DNA of 64,000 nt from Chloroflexota bacterium (lineage in GTDB: Bacteria; Chloroflexota; Anaerolineae; Anaerolineales; Villigracilaceae), in contig JACRBN010000025.1 of assembly GCA_016213105.1 (NCBI GenBank), positions 1-64,000 on the forward strand, in the 5' to 3' direction. Under the pieces are notes generated by a model, which had not been told where the DNA came from, ran no database searches, and saw nothing but the letters and a program-made list of their open reading frames with translations. The translations under genes were made by a program, and so were the position numbers. This document shows, piece by piece, positions 16,603 to 24,611 of the stretch (positions are counted from its first letter, which is position 1; the number at the start of each line of letters is the position of its first letter).

Positions 16603-17139
16603 TTATTGCGCCACCCTTACCAGGGCAGGTCGAATGACGCGTTCGCCGAACATGTAACCGTTTTGCACCACCGCAATCACGTGACCGCTTTCCACGTCGG
16701 GATTGGGTTCGTGCGAGATCGCTTCGTGGAAGTTTGGGTCGAAGGGCCGGCCTTCAGCCTCGATACGTATCACACCGTCCTTTTCGAGGGCGGTCTGAAA
16801 CTTGCGCACGATCAACTCGATGCCGTCGGCCCAGGCGTCCCCCGCCACGCGGTTGGGCAGCGCCCGTTCGAGATCATCCAGGACGGGCAGCACCTTCTTG
16901 AGGATTTCGCTTTTCATCGAGAAATAGGTCAGCTCGTTGTCGCGCGCCACGCGGTTCTTGTAATTGACGAACTCCGCCTGGGACCGGAGCCAGCCGTCCT
17001 TGTACTCGGCGGCTCTGGCTTCAGCCTCTTCGACGCGTTTGGTCAGCGCCTCGATTTCCGCTGCCTGGGGCTGGGCCTCGTGATCAGACGGGGTTTCCTT
17101 GACTTCCTCTTCGTGTTTATGCTTCTTCTTGTCGGTCAT
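16603..17139 (-). CDS. grpE: Nucleotide exchange factor GrpE
   Basis: This 178-aa protein has a charged N-terminus (KKKHKHEEEVKE), a long coiled coil (about 25-85, EIEALTKRVEEAEARAAEYK, then FVNYKNRVARD) and the beta domain (EGRPFDPNFHEAISHEP, then VQNGYMFGERVIRPALV). It releases ADP from DnaK and acts as a dimer. Its place between hrcA and dnaK is the common Gram-positive-type order. Confidence 0.97.
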   Translation of the reverse strand: MTDKKKHKHEEEVKETPSDHEAQPQAAEIEALTKRVEEAEARAAEYKDGWLRSQAEFVNYKNRVARDNELTYFSMKSEILKKVLPVLDDLERALPNRVAGDAWADGIELIVRKFQTALEKDGVIRIEAEGRPFDPNFHEAISHEPNPDVESGHVIAVVQNGYMFGERVIRPALVRVAQ

Positions 17140-17194
17140 GCCTTCACTCTCGGGATGGAGATTGGATATTAGATGTTCAATGCTCGATGCTTAT

Positions 17195-18232
17195 TTACTC
17201 GCCTGCAATCGAGTCGGTCACAAGGTCGCTCAACAGGGCGGCCACGAAACGCACCGTGGGGATCGTGCGCGCGTAGGACATGCGCATCGGTCCCAGCACG
17301 CCCAAGGTGCCCGTCACCATGCCAGGGACGCCGTAGCGGGAGAGCACCATCGAGCACTGGCGCAATTCTTCCCAGCCGCCCTCGCCGCCGATCAGGACTT
17401 GCAATCCGCCCACCGTGCTGTTCGTGGAGACGCGCGCCAGAAGTCCCTGCAGGGTGGAGCGTTCCTCGAAAAGCCGCAGGGCGCGGCGGGCATCATCCGA
17501 CTCGGCAAATTCGGGTTCGGCCAGCAGGTTGGTCTGGCCGTCAGTGTATATCTGGCCTGAGACGCGCTCGGTGGCGCGGCGCATGTCGGCTGTGACGAGG
17601 GTCAGGATGTCCTGTTCGAGCGCATCCGAGCGCACCGACAGGGCAGATAATTCGTCGAGGCTGCGGCCCGCCACCGTCAGGTTGAGGCGCGAAGCGGTCT
17701 GGCTGAGGCGCTCCTGGGCGACGGGTTCGGCCAGGGTCAGGATCTGCTGGCTGACTTCCCCGCCCGTCATGACCAGCACCATCAACACCTGGCGGCCCTG
17801 GGTGGAGATCAATTCCACGTGTTTGAAACGCGCCTGTTCGGGAAGCGGCGCCGTCACCACCGACACGGCCTGGGATTGATGCGCCAGGACCGAGGCGGCC
17901 AGCGTCATCCACTGCTCCACGTCGGGGCGGGATTGGTAGAACTGGTGCGAGATGGTCTGCTGAACCGACTCAGGGAGTTCGGCCTGGTTCACCATCTGGC
18001 CCACGAAGAAGTGATACCCCTCTTCCGTGGGGACGCGCCCCGCGGAAGTGTGCGGCTGGCGCAGGTAGCCCATATCGGTCAGCGCGGACATCTCATTGCG
18101 CACGGTGGCCGACGACAGGTCAAGACGGTAGCGCTCGACGAGATGCTTCGAGCCTACGGGCTGGGCCGTGTCGATGTAATCACGGATCACCAATAGGAGC
18201 AGGGATTTCTGTCGGTCCGTCAAATCACGCAT
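17195..18232 (-). CDS. hrcA: Heat-inducible transcription repressor HrcA
   Basis: This 345-aa protein has an N-terminal winged helix (LTDRQKSLLLLVIRDYIDTAQPVGSKHLVE, read in segments) with SSATVRNEMSALTDMGYL. A GAF-like inserted domain follows, then the C-terminal GPMRMSYARTIPTVRFVAALL. HrcA binds the CIRCE operator and is folded by GroEL, so it releases DNA when chaperonin is titrated by heat-damaged protein. A perfect CIRCE lies 13 bp upstream of its start, so the operon is autoregulated. Confidence 0.97.
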   Translation of the reverse strand: MRDLTDRQKSLLLLVIRDYIDTAQPVGSKHLVERYRLDLSSATVRNEMSALTDMGYLRQPHTSAGRVPTEEGYHFFVGQMVNQAELPESVQQTISHQFYQSRPDVEQWMTLAASVLAHQSQAVSVVTAPLPEQARFKHVELISTQGRQVLMVLVMTGGEVSQQILTLAEPVAQERLSQTASRLNLTVAGRSLDELSALSVRSDALEQDILTLVTADMRRATERVSGQIYTDGQTNLLAEPEFAESDDARRALRLFEERSTLQGLLARVSTNSTVGGLQVLIGGEGGWEELRQCSMVLSRYGVPGMVTGTLGVLGPMRMSYARTIPTVRFVAALLSDLVTDSIAGE

Positions 18233-18245
18233 GGGTTCACCCGAT

Positions 18246-18272
18246 TTAGCACTCCGCTATTCCGAGTGCTAA
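18246..18272. promoter_or_regulatory. CIRCE operator
   Basis: TTAGCACTC, nine bases, then GAGTGCTAA is a perfect match to the CIRCE consensus. It lies between the hrcA promoter and its start codon, in the 5' untranslated region, and is the HrcA binding site. Confidence 0.98.
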
Positions 18273-18286
18273 AAACCGTGGGTAGA

Positions 18287-18315
18287 ATGATAACATGCTG
18301 AAAAATGAGCGTCAA
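18287..18315 (-). promoter_or_regulatory. hrcA operon promoter
   Basis: On the minus strand TTGACG (18310-18315) and TATCAT (18287-18292) are separated by 17 bp. The predicted start lies just upstream of CIRCE, so bound HrcA would block transcription. The rest of 18316-18430 shows no gene. Confidence 0.8.
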
Positions 18316-18432
18316 TAAGAGGAGTGTAAGAAAACACCCCACAGTCCCCCTGTCAGGGCAAATTGCAGGCCAAATCAGCCCCAGGGTTCGGCGTATTGGA
18401 AGAACATCGGGCATTACGACGGGAATCGACAC

Positions 18433-18464
18433 AAAAAAAGACTTCCGCCCTGGGAGCGGAAGTC
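18433..18464 (-). terminator. Intrinsic terminator of the DUF1684 gene
   Basis: A GACTTCCGC/GCGGAAGTC stem (18440-18464) is followed on the minus strand by a run of T residues. Confidence 0.9.
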
Positions 18465-18485
18465 TCGTCATCTCGAATGTGGGAA

Positions 18486-19313
18486 TTAATGATCATCCTT
18501 GTATATCTGCTCGCCCGCTTCGATGGGGATCGACAAACGATTTTCCATGGGCGGAAGCGTGCAGGTGGCGTAAAGGGTATAGGCACAGGGCATGTTGTAG
18601 GCCTTGTTGAAATCGATCAACACCTGGCCATTCTCGGGCTTGCCCGTCAGCATATAGCGCCCGCCGGGATAGGTCTTTTTCGAATTGGTGGCATCCCTGA
18701 AGGCGACGAAGAGGCCGTCGCCGGCATCCTCCACATCCAGCCGCTGCTGCCTGCCGTCCCACTGGAACGTGACGTATCCGATCATCTTGAAATCGCTGAC
18801 TTCGCCGATGATGTCCTTCTGGCTGACGAGTTTGAAGGGGGCATAGCCCTCGTATTTTGCGACCACGCGATATTCGGGCTTGTACGGGTAGAAGTTCAAT
18901 CCCTGGAATTCCGCGCGGGCGGGATGGTTAACGTCCCACACGCGGACCAACATACTCTCGCCGCGTATGAGCACGACCAGGATGAAACTTCCCACGCGCA
19001 GGAAATCGGGGTGTTCCTGCTGGTCGTCGAGCAAAGCCCGCGACGGGAGGCTGTCTCCGTTGCAGGTCATTTCCACGCCAGACTCGGCCGTCACCGTGAC
19101 AGCACCCTTCTCAAAATGAAAGACGCCAGCCCGATTGGGCGCCGAAGCAGGCAGGACAAAACTACAGGCAGGATCGCTTCCGAACGAATTGTCCCCATCC
19201 TTCAGCCAAAACAGACCCGCCAGGCCAAGCCAGCTTCGCTCGTTGGTGCGAAGCCGCTCCATGCGTTCTTCACGCCACTTTAGAACTGCAAGTTCATGTT
19301 CATCGGTTGCCAT
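18486..19313 (-). CDS. DUF1684 family protein
   Basis: The start at 19313 gives MATDEHELAVLKWREERMER, typical for this family, and 275 aa. Diagnostic stretches are WLGLAGLFWLKDGDNSFGSD near residue 30, then VWDVNHPARAEFQGLNFYPY in the middle and a C-terminal IDFNKAYNMPCAYTLYATC with MENRLSIPIEAGE. The function is unknown in all members; an enzyme or FHA-like beta domain fold has been suggested for the family but I cannot confirm it. It is monocistronic and divergent from the Fur regulator. Confidence 0.85.
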   Translation of the reverse strand: MATDEHELAVLKWREERMERLRTNERSWLGLAGLFWLKDGDNSFGSDPACSFVLPASAPNRAGVFHFEKGAVTVTAESGVEMTCNGDSLPSRALLDDQQEHPDFLRVGSFILVVLIRGESMLVRVWDVNHPARAEFQGLNFYPYKPEYRVVAKYEGYAPFKLVSQKDIIGEVSDFKMIGYVTFQWDGRQQRLDVEDAGDGLFVAFRDATNSKKTYPGGRYMLTGKPENGQVLIDFNKAYNMPCAYTLYATCTLPPMENRLSIPIEAGEQIYKDDH

Positions 19314-19415
19314 GCCTCCAACTATACAACATAATTTCTCTTTTCGCAACAAAACAGACCATCTTTGGAATGTTAAACTGGAGTCGACAGATTCACGGTG
19401 CGCCCATAAGACCTC

Positions 19416-19451
19416 TTGACATCCCGCCATCTTATTTTATAATTATTCTAA
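19416..19451 (+). promoter_or_regulatory. Fur/PerR-box promoter of the metal-efflux operon
   Basis: TTGACA (19416-19421) and TATAAT (19438-19443) are separated by 16 bp, a consensus promoter. Overlapping the -10 box, positions 19437-19451 match the B. subtilis PerR box TTATAATnATTATAA at 14 of 15 positions. A second palindrome (TTCTAAATTTAGAA) lies immediately after. Binding of the encoded regulator would block polymerase directly, so autoregulation is likely. Confidence 0.85.
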
Positions 19452-19480
19452 ATTTAGAACTATTACAAAAAGTAGGCAAC

Positions 19481-19954
19481 ATGTCCGATCTCATGACTCT
19501 TACCTCCGCCCTGCAACAGGCAGGCATGCGCCTCACCCCCCAGCGGACTTCGATCTGCGAAATGCTGGTGGAGAGCGAGGAACATCCCACCGCGGCGATG
19601 ATCTACGCAGCGCTCAAGCCGCGTTTCTCCTCGCTCAGCCTGGCCACGGTGTACAACACGCTCGACACCCTGGTAGGCCTGGGCGTGGTCAACGTGCTCG
19701 GCCACGCAGGCGACGATAAAGTCCACTACGACGCGGACACGGAACCGCACGTCAACCTGGCCTGCCTGGCCTGCTCCAAGATCGTGGACATTCCCAGCGA
19801 ACACGTCACGCACCTGGACGCGGAGATCACCGCCGTTTCAGGATACAAACTGCTCGGCGCGCGCGTGCTATATTACGGACTGTGTCCGGCCTGCCAAAAG
19901 AAACAGGCCAGAGCCAAAACCGCATCCATACCCTCCCGCAGCAGGGCGGCCTGA
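19481..19954 (+). CDS. perR: PerR-type Fur family regulator
   Basis: The start at 19481 gives 157 aa. It has a winged helix (RLTPQRTSICEMLVESEEHP, then LSLATVYNTLDTL) and a dimerisation domain with two CxxC pairs (C95/C98 and C135/C138) for structural zinc. Aligned by eye with B. subtilis PerR, the regulatory metal ligands are H35, D84, H90 and D103, but the equivalent of His93 is Asn92. The family senses H2O2 through iron-catalysed histidine oxidation. Zur or Fur specificity is possible, but the PerR box and a P1B-4 ATPase partner favour PerR. It is cotranscribed with the ATPase, 20 bp apart. Confidence 0.85.
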   Translation: MSDLMTLTSALQQAGMRLTPQRTSICEMLVESEEHPTAAMIYAALKPRFSSLSLATVYNTLDTLVGLGVVNVLGHAGDDKVHYDADTEPHVNLACLACSKIVDIPSEHVTHLDAEITAVSGYKLLGARVLYYGLCPACQKKQARAKTASIPSRSRAA

Positions 19955-19974
19955 CTTCCACCTTTAGAGGCATC

Positions 19975-22302
19975 ATGAATCCCGAAATCGAAACCCAACC
20001 CATTCCCTCTTCTGAAAATCGCTGCACCGAAATCCTCTCCGATACCCTGCGGGGTTATGCAGGCATCGAGGAGGTGGATTACGACTTCAAAACAGGCAAC
20101 CTCAAAGCCGTCTATGACCCGCGTCTGTTGAGCAACGAGCGCGCCTTGCAGGTCGTCAACCTGGCGGGACGCGAGGCCTCGATCCGCATGGCGCAATGCG
20201 CCGCCCGTCATGAACGCGGAGAGGAAGCCTGCGCCCGCTGTGCGGGTCACCTGGCCCGCCAACTGGCCGTTCAGTACGAGACCGCCGCGAACCTGCCCAG
20301 CGCGAATTTCGCCAATAACATGCTGGAACTTCACCTCAACCAGCCGCGCCTGTCCACCCCCGAAAACATGGAAGTCGACGCCAATTACCTCACGCCCCCC
20401 ATTGAGGAAAAGAAGCGCGGCATTCCCGTCGAACAACTCGAAGTGGCCTTCACGGTCATCAATGCCGTTGCGGGACTGACAGCCTTCATCGGCGCGGGAC
20501 TGGGCTGGGACCCTACCCTGATCCTGGCGTTGTACGTGGCGTCCTACGCGGCGGGCGGATGGTTCGGCCTGGTCGCCAGCGTCGAGGCGCTCAAGGAAAA
20601 GACCCTCAACGTCGACCTGCTGATGATCCTGGCCGCACTCGGCGCGGCGGTCATCGGCCAGCCCGCCGAAGGCGCGATGCTGCTGTTCCTGTTCTCGCTG
20701 TCCAACACCCTGCAGTCCTACGCGATGGATCGCAGCCGCAAGGCCATCGAGAAACTGCTCGACCTGCGTCCCGCCCAGGCCACCGTGCGGCGCGGCTCGC
20801 GGCTGGTGAATCTACCCATCGAGAAACTGACCCTGGGCGACGTGGTGCTGGTCCGCCCGGGCGAACGCTTCCCCATCGACGGCGAGGTCATCGCAGGCGC
20901 ATCGGAAGTGAACCAGGCTACCATCACAGGCGAGTCCATGCCGGTGCACAAGCAGGTCAGCGATGTGGTCTTCGCGGGCACGGTCAACGGCACCGGCTCG
21001 CTCGAAATCCGCGTGACCCGCCTCGCCAGGGACACCACCCTGGCGCGCATCGTCAAGATGGTCGAGGAGGCGCAGGCCACCAAGGCCAACACCCAGCGCG
21101 CGCTGGATGCCTTCGAGGAACGCTACGCCATCTTTGTACTGGCCGCGGCCGCCTTATTAATCGTGGTCCCGTGGCTGGCCCTGGGACACGATTTCCAAAC
21201 CAGCTTCTATCGCGCCATGACCTGGCTGGTGGTGGCCTCGCCCTGTGCGCTGGTCATCTCCACACCCGCCAGTTTCCTCTCCGCCATCGCCAACGGCGCG
21301 CGGCACGGCGTGCTGTTCAAAGGCGGCGTACACCTCGAAAAGACCGCCACGCTCAAGGTGCTGGCCTTCGACAAGACGGGCACCCTCACCAGCGGGACGC
21401 CCGCCCTGACCGCCATCCACACCTTTGGGGAGATGGATGAGAACGAAATGCTGGGACTCGTGGCCGCGCTGGAAGCCCGCTCAGAGCACCCGCTGGCCAA
21501 GGCCCTCGTCCAGGCCGCCCACGCACGCACCCTCAGCCTGCCCCAGTCCATCGGCTTTCGCGCCATCCCCGGCCAGGGCGTGGAAGGTGTGGTCGAATCC
21601 CATACCCTGTGGATCGGCAACGAGCGCATGTTCGAGGAACGCGGCGTTCAAATCCCCACGCACATCAGCCGCGTGGCGGACGAACTTCACAGCGAAGGCC
21701 AGACCGCCATGTACGTCTACTCCGCCTCCTCCCGTGGTTTCCTGGGCCTGCTGGCCGTGGCCGACACCCTGCGCGAAGATGCCATCGAAATGATCAAGGC
21801 CCTCAAGAACGCGGGCATCGAGCGCGTCGTCATGTTGACCGGGGACAACCCGCAGGTCGCGGCGAAGATCGCCGAACGCGCGGGCGTGGACGAATTCCAC
21901 GCGGGCTTGCTGCCCCAGGACAAGGTCACAGTGCTGCAATCGCTCCAGCGCAAGTACGGCCCTGTTGCCATGGTCGGTGACGGCGTCAACGACGCGCCCT
22001 CGCTGGCCACCGCCGACATCGGCATCGCCATGGGCGGCGCGGGCACCGACGTGGCCATCGAGACCGCCGACGTGGTGCTCATGTCCGACGACCTGCACAA
22101 GATCCCGTTCGCAATTGGCCTGGCAAGGCAGGCCCGCCGCGTGGTCTGGCAAAACCTGACCTTTGCCATGGCCGTCATCGTGATCCTGATCGCCAGCGCG
22201 TTTGGGGCGCAGCTGCCCCTGCCCCTGGGTGTGGTCGGTCACGAAGGCAGTACGGTATTGGTCGTATTGAACGGGCTGAGACTGCTGCGCTATAAACTTT
22301 AG
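19975..22302 (+). CDS. P1B-4-type heavy-metal ATPase, probable Fe(II)/Co(II) exporter
   Basis: The start at 19975 (after AGAGG) gives 775 aa. A degenerate HMA-like N-terminus holds scattered cysteines (NRCTEIL, QCAARHERGEEACARC). The core has TGES (actuator), DKTGT (phosphorylated Asp), GDGVNDAP and membrane motif SPCALVIS instead of CPC. The last helix has HEGST. SPC plus HEG(G/S)(T/S) defines subgroup P1B-4, whose members export Fe(II) or Co(II), such as PerR-controlled PfeT of Bacillus and CtpD of mycobacteria. With the PerR-like gene it probably forms an iron-efflux arm of the peroxide response. Zn/Cd transport cannot be excluded. Confidence 0.9.
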   Translation: MNPEIETQPIPSSENRCTEILSDTLRGYAGIEEVDYDFKTGNLKAVYDPRLLSNERALQVVNLAGREASIRMAQCAARHERGEEACARCAGHLARQLAVQYETAANLPSANFANNMLELHLNQPRLSTPENMEVDANYLTPPIEEKKRGIPVEQLEVAFTVINAVAGLTAFIGAGLGWDPTLILALYVASYAAGGWFGLVASVEALKEKTLNVDLLMILAALGAAVIGQPAEGAMLLFLFSLSNTLQSYAMDRSRKAIEKLLDLRPAQATVRRGSRLVNLPIEKLTLGDVVLVRPGERFPIDGEVIAGASEVNQATITGESMPVHKQVSDVVFAGTVNGTGSLEIRVTRLARDTTLARIVKMVEEAQATKANTQRALDAFEERYAIFVLAAAALLIVVPWLALGHDFQTSFYRAMTWLVVASPCALVISTPASFLSAIANGARHGVLFKGGVHLEKTATLKVLAFDKTGTLTSGTPALTAIHTFGEMDENEMLGLVAALEARSEHPLAKALVQAAHARTLSLPQSIGFRAIPGQGVEGVVESHTLWIGNERMFEERGVQIPTHISRVADELHSEGQTAMYVYSASSRGFLGLLAVADTLREDAIEMIKALKNAGIERVVMLTGDNPQVAAKIAERAGVDEFHAGLLPQDKVTVLQSLQRKYGPVAMVGDGVNDAPSLATADIGIAMGGAGTDVAIETADVVLMSDDLHKIPFAIGLARQARRVVWQNLTFAMAVIVILIASAFGAQLPLPLGVVGHEGSTVLVVLNGLRLLRYKL

Positions 22303-22321
22303 ATCCGTGCAACCCAGAATC

Positions 22322-22358
22322 AAAAGGACAGCCGCTTTCGATAAGCGGCTGTCCTTTT
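22322..22358. terminator. Bidirectional intrinsic terminator
   Basis: A 16-bp stem (22322-22337 with 22343-22358) has A residues on the left and T residues on the right. It serves both the ATPase operon and the convergent kinase gene. Confidence 0.92.
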
Positions 22359-22376
22359 TGTTTTCGCGGGAATTTA

Positions 22377-24449
22377 TTACTTGCCGGGCGGGCGCCAGGC
22401 CGGGTCGAAATCCACCGAGGCGTCATCCGTCAGGAGGGTGTTATCCGAGCCGCTGGCGGTCATGTAGGCGATGTTCGAACCGCTCTCTCCGGTCATCTCG
22501 AAGGCCAGCCAACGCCCATCCGGGGAATAATCCACGTTGTTGAGCGACAGGACCCCCAGGTTCAGAATCACCGGGGGGGTGTTCGCATCCAGCATGTACA
22601 GCACCAGGTCAGGGAAGGCGAACTTATCCACCGGCGTCTGGTGGAAGAGGATCAGGGTGCCATCGGGCGACCACTCGGGACGCATGTCGGAGAACTGATC
22701 GCCGCTGCGGATCAACTGATGCTCATCCTCGCCGTCATTCGACATGACCCAGATCTGGTACGCGGTGCCATTGCGCCGCAAGGCGTAGGCGATCTGCGCG
22801 CCATCCGGCGACCAGACCGGCTGGCGGGCATCCTGTCCCTGCGGGGTTCGGATCAGGCGTGTGGTCAGGCCGGTGCTCAAATCGTAGGAGTAGATCTGCA
22901 TGTGCCCGGTGCGCAGGGAGGTGAAGGCGATGTACATGCCATCCGGCGACCAGTCCGGCTCGAAATCACCGCCTGGCACGGTGGAGAGGGATTGCAATCC
23001 ACTGCCATCCGAATTGATGATATAGAGGCTGGACCGGCGGTACACATCCTGTTTCACCGCGCAGGGCGAGACGAAAACCAGCCTGGCTCCATCCGGTGAC
23101 CACGAGGGCTGGCAGGCGCCGTTCGGCATGTCGGTCAACTGGGTCTCATTCCCCTTCATGTCCGTGACGTAGATCTGCGGCAGGTCCGCGCGGATGGAGG
23201 CAAAGGCGATTTGGAATGAGTCGAACCCGGCCGGCGTCGGCGGCACAGGAGACAGGGTCGGCGAGGGCGGGACGAGCGTATGTGTCGGCGTAAGGATAAA
23301 ACTCGAGCCCGGGACCTGGGACGGGGTCCCGTTTGGCTGGGTTCCCCTCTGCGTGGAGGTGGGCGAAGGCTGCGCGGCGGGCCAGATCAGCCCGGGCGAG
23401 AAGTAACTGATGCCCGCAAAACCGAGCACCAACACCGCCAGCAGCACCCCGATGATGATCCTGCGCATGCGACTCTCACGCATCATCTGCCTGCGCATCG
23501 GCGAGACGAAAGGACGATCATCCTCCGCAGGCGGAGTGGAGCGCAACATGCGGGGACGCTGTTCGCCCAGCGTGTCGGCTTCCGAGCTGGCGCGGAACGG
23601 AGGGGGCGTCACGATGTAAGCGCCAACCGGCTGCTGGGTCTTGGATTTGGTTTCGAGCAGGGCGCGCTTGAAATCTTCGGCTGTCTGGTAACGGTCGGAG
23701 GGGTCGACGGCCATGGCGCGTTCGATGGACAGCGCCAACTTGCGCGAGGTCTGCGGATTGCGTTTGCGCAAAGGCGAAAGCCGCACGTTATCCATTGCGC
23801 GGGCCAGACCGTCTTCGGGGATCACGCCCGTGATGGCGGCATACAACGTGGCTCCCAGCGAATAAATATCGGTGCGCGGATCGGTGCGGCCGGTTCCGTA
23901 TTGTTCAGGTGGGGAGTAACCGGGCGTCATCGCGCGCGCGCCCACGGTGGTGGCCTCGTTGCCTTGCAGCACCTTGGCCAAACCAAAATCCACCAGCACG
24001 ATATGCCCGTCTGGCGTGATCTTGACGTTGCCCGGCTTGATGTCGCGATGCAGGATGGGGGGATTGCGGGAGTGCAGATAGGTAAGCGCGTCGCAGATGG
24101 ACGCCCCGATTACGATGGCTTCATCCTCGGAGAGGGTTCCCACACGTTCCATGCGCTGCCGCAGATCCTCGCCCTCGATGTAATCCATCACCAAATACTG
24201 CCCCTGGCCTTCGATGGTGAAATGATCAGAGACTCGCGGCAGGTTGGGATGGCGCAGGTTGGCAAGGATGACCGCTTCCAGGCGGAATTGGCGTGAATAC
24301 TCGTCCGTGGCGAATAGATTCTCCTTGACAGCCACCACCATGCCGAGGTTCTCATCCATGGCGGTGTACACGGAACCCATCCCACCCTGGGCAAGGCATT
24401 CCACGATCCTGTATCGTTTATGCAGTAATGTGCCGGATTCGAGGTTCAT
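22377..24449 (-). CDS. Ser/Thr kinase with TolB-like beta-propeller sensor (paralogue A)
   Basis: This 690-aa protein has an intact kinase domain (residues about 10-270: AQGGMGSVY, AVKENLF, HRDIKPGNVKI, DFGLAKV, SPPEQYG), a linker, one membrane helix (about 338-358, IIIGVLLAVLVLGFAGISYF) and a Pro/Ser/Thr-rich spacer. The C-terminus carries at least six WSPDG-type repeats (QPSWSPDGARLVFVS, then EPDWSPDGMYIAFTS, PVWSPDGAQIAYAL and others) forming a predicted TolB/PD40 propeller outside the cell. The propeller presumably senses an envelope ligand. The gene downstream in coordinates (24612) encodes a colinear paralogue. Confidence 0.93.
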   Translation of the reverse strand: MNLESGTLLHKRYRIVECLAQGGMGSVYTAMDENLGMVVAVKENLFATDEYSRQFRLEAVILANLRHPNLPRVSDHFTIEGQGQYLVMDYIEGEDLRQRMERVGTLSEDEAIVIGASICDALTYLHSRNPPILHRDIKPGNVKITPDGHIVLVDFGLAKVLQGNEATTVGARAMTPGYSPPEQYGTGRTDPRTDIYSLGATLYAAITGVIPEDGLARAMDNVRLSPLRKRNPQTSRKLALSIERAMAVDPSDRYQTAEDFKRALLETKSKTQQPVGAYIVTPPPFRASSEADTLGEQRPRMLRSTPPAEDDRPFVSPMRRQMMRESRMRRIIIGVLLAVLVLGFAGISYFSPGLIWPAAQPSPTSTQRGTQPNGTPSQVPGSSFILTPTHTLVPPSPTLSPVPPTPAGFDSFQIAFASIRADLPQIYVTDMKGNETQLTDMPNGACQPSWSPDGARLVFVSPCAVKQDVYRRSSLYIINSDGSGLQSLSTVPGGDFEPDWSPDGMYIAFTSLRTGHMQIYSYDLSTGLTTRLIRTPQGQDARQPVWSPDGAQIAYALRRNGTAYQIWVMSNDGEDEHQLIRSGDQFSDMRPEWSPDGTLILFHQTPVDKFAFPDLVLYMLDANTPPVILNLGVLSLNNVDYSPDGRWLAFEMTGESGSNIAYMTASGSDNTLLTDDASVDFDPAWRPPGK

Positions 24450-24553
24450 TGGTCCAATTCGGTGAAGGGAAAACTCGCGGTAATTTTACTTCAAGCGGAC
24501 GCCGGAACGCTTATCAATTATGAACAGTTTACAATCAATTCCGTAAGCAATTG

Positions 24554-24590
24554 GAATAAAACAAAACCTGGCAGGTGGAACCCGCCAGGT
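24554..24590 (-). terminator. Intrinsic terminator between the two kinase genes
   Basis: An ACCTGGC/GCCAGGT stem (24566-24590) is followed on the minus strand by TTTTGTTTTATT. It ends transcription of the gene at 24612-26831. Confidence 0.8.
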
Positions 24591-24611
24591 CGGACATGGA
24601 TCGAGGTTCGG

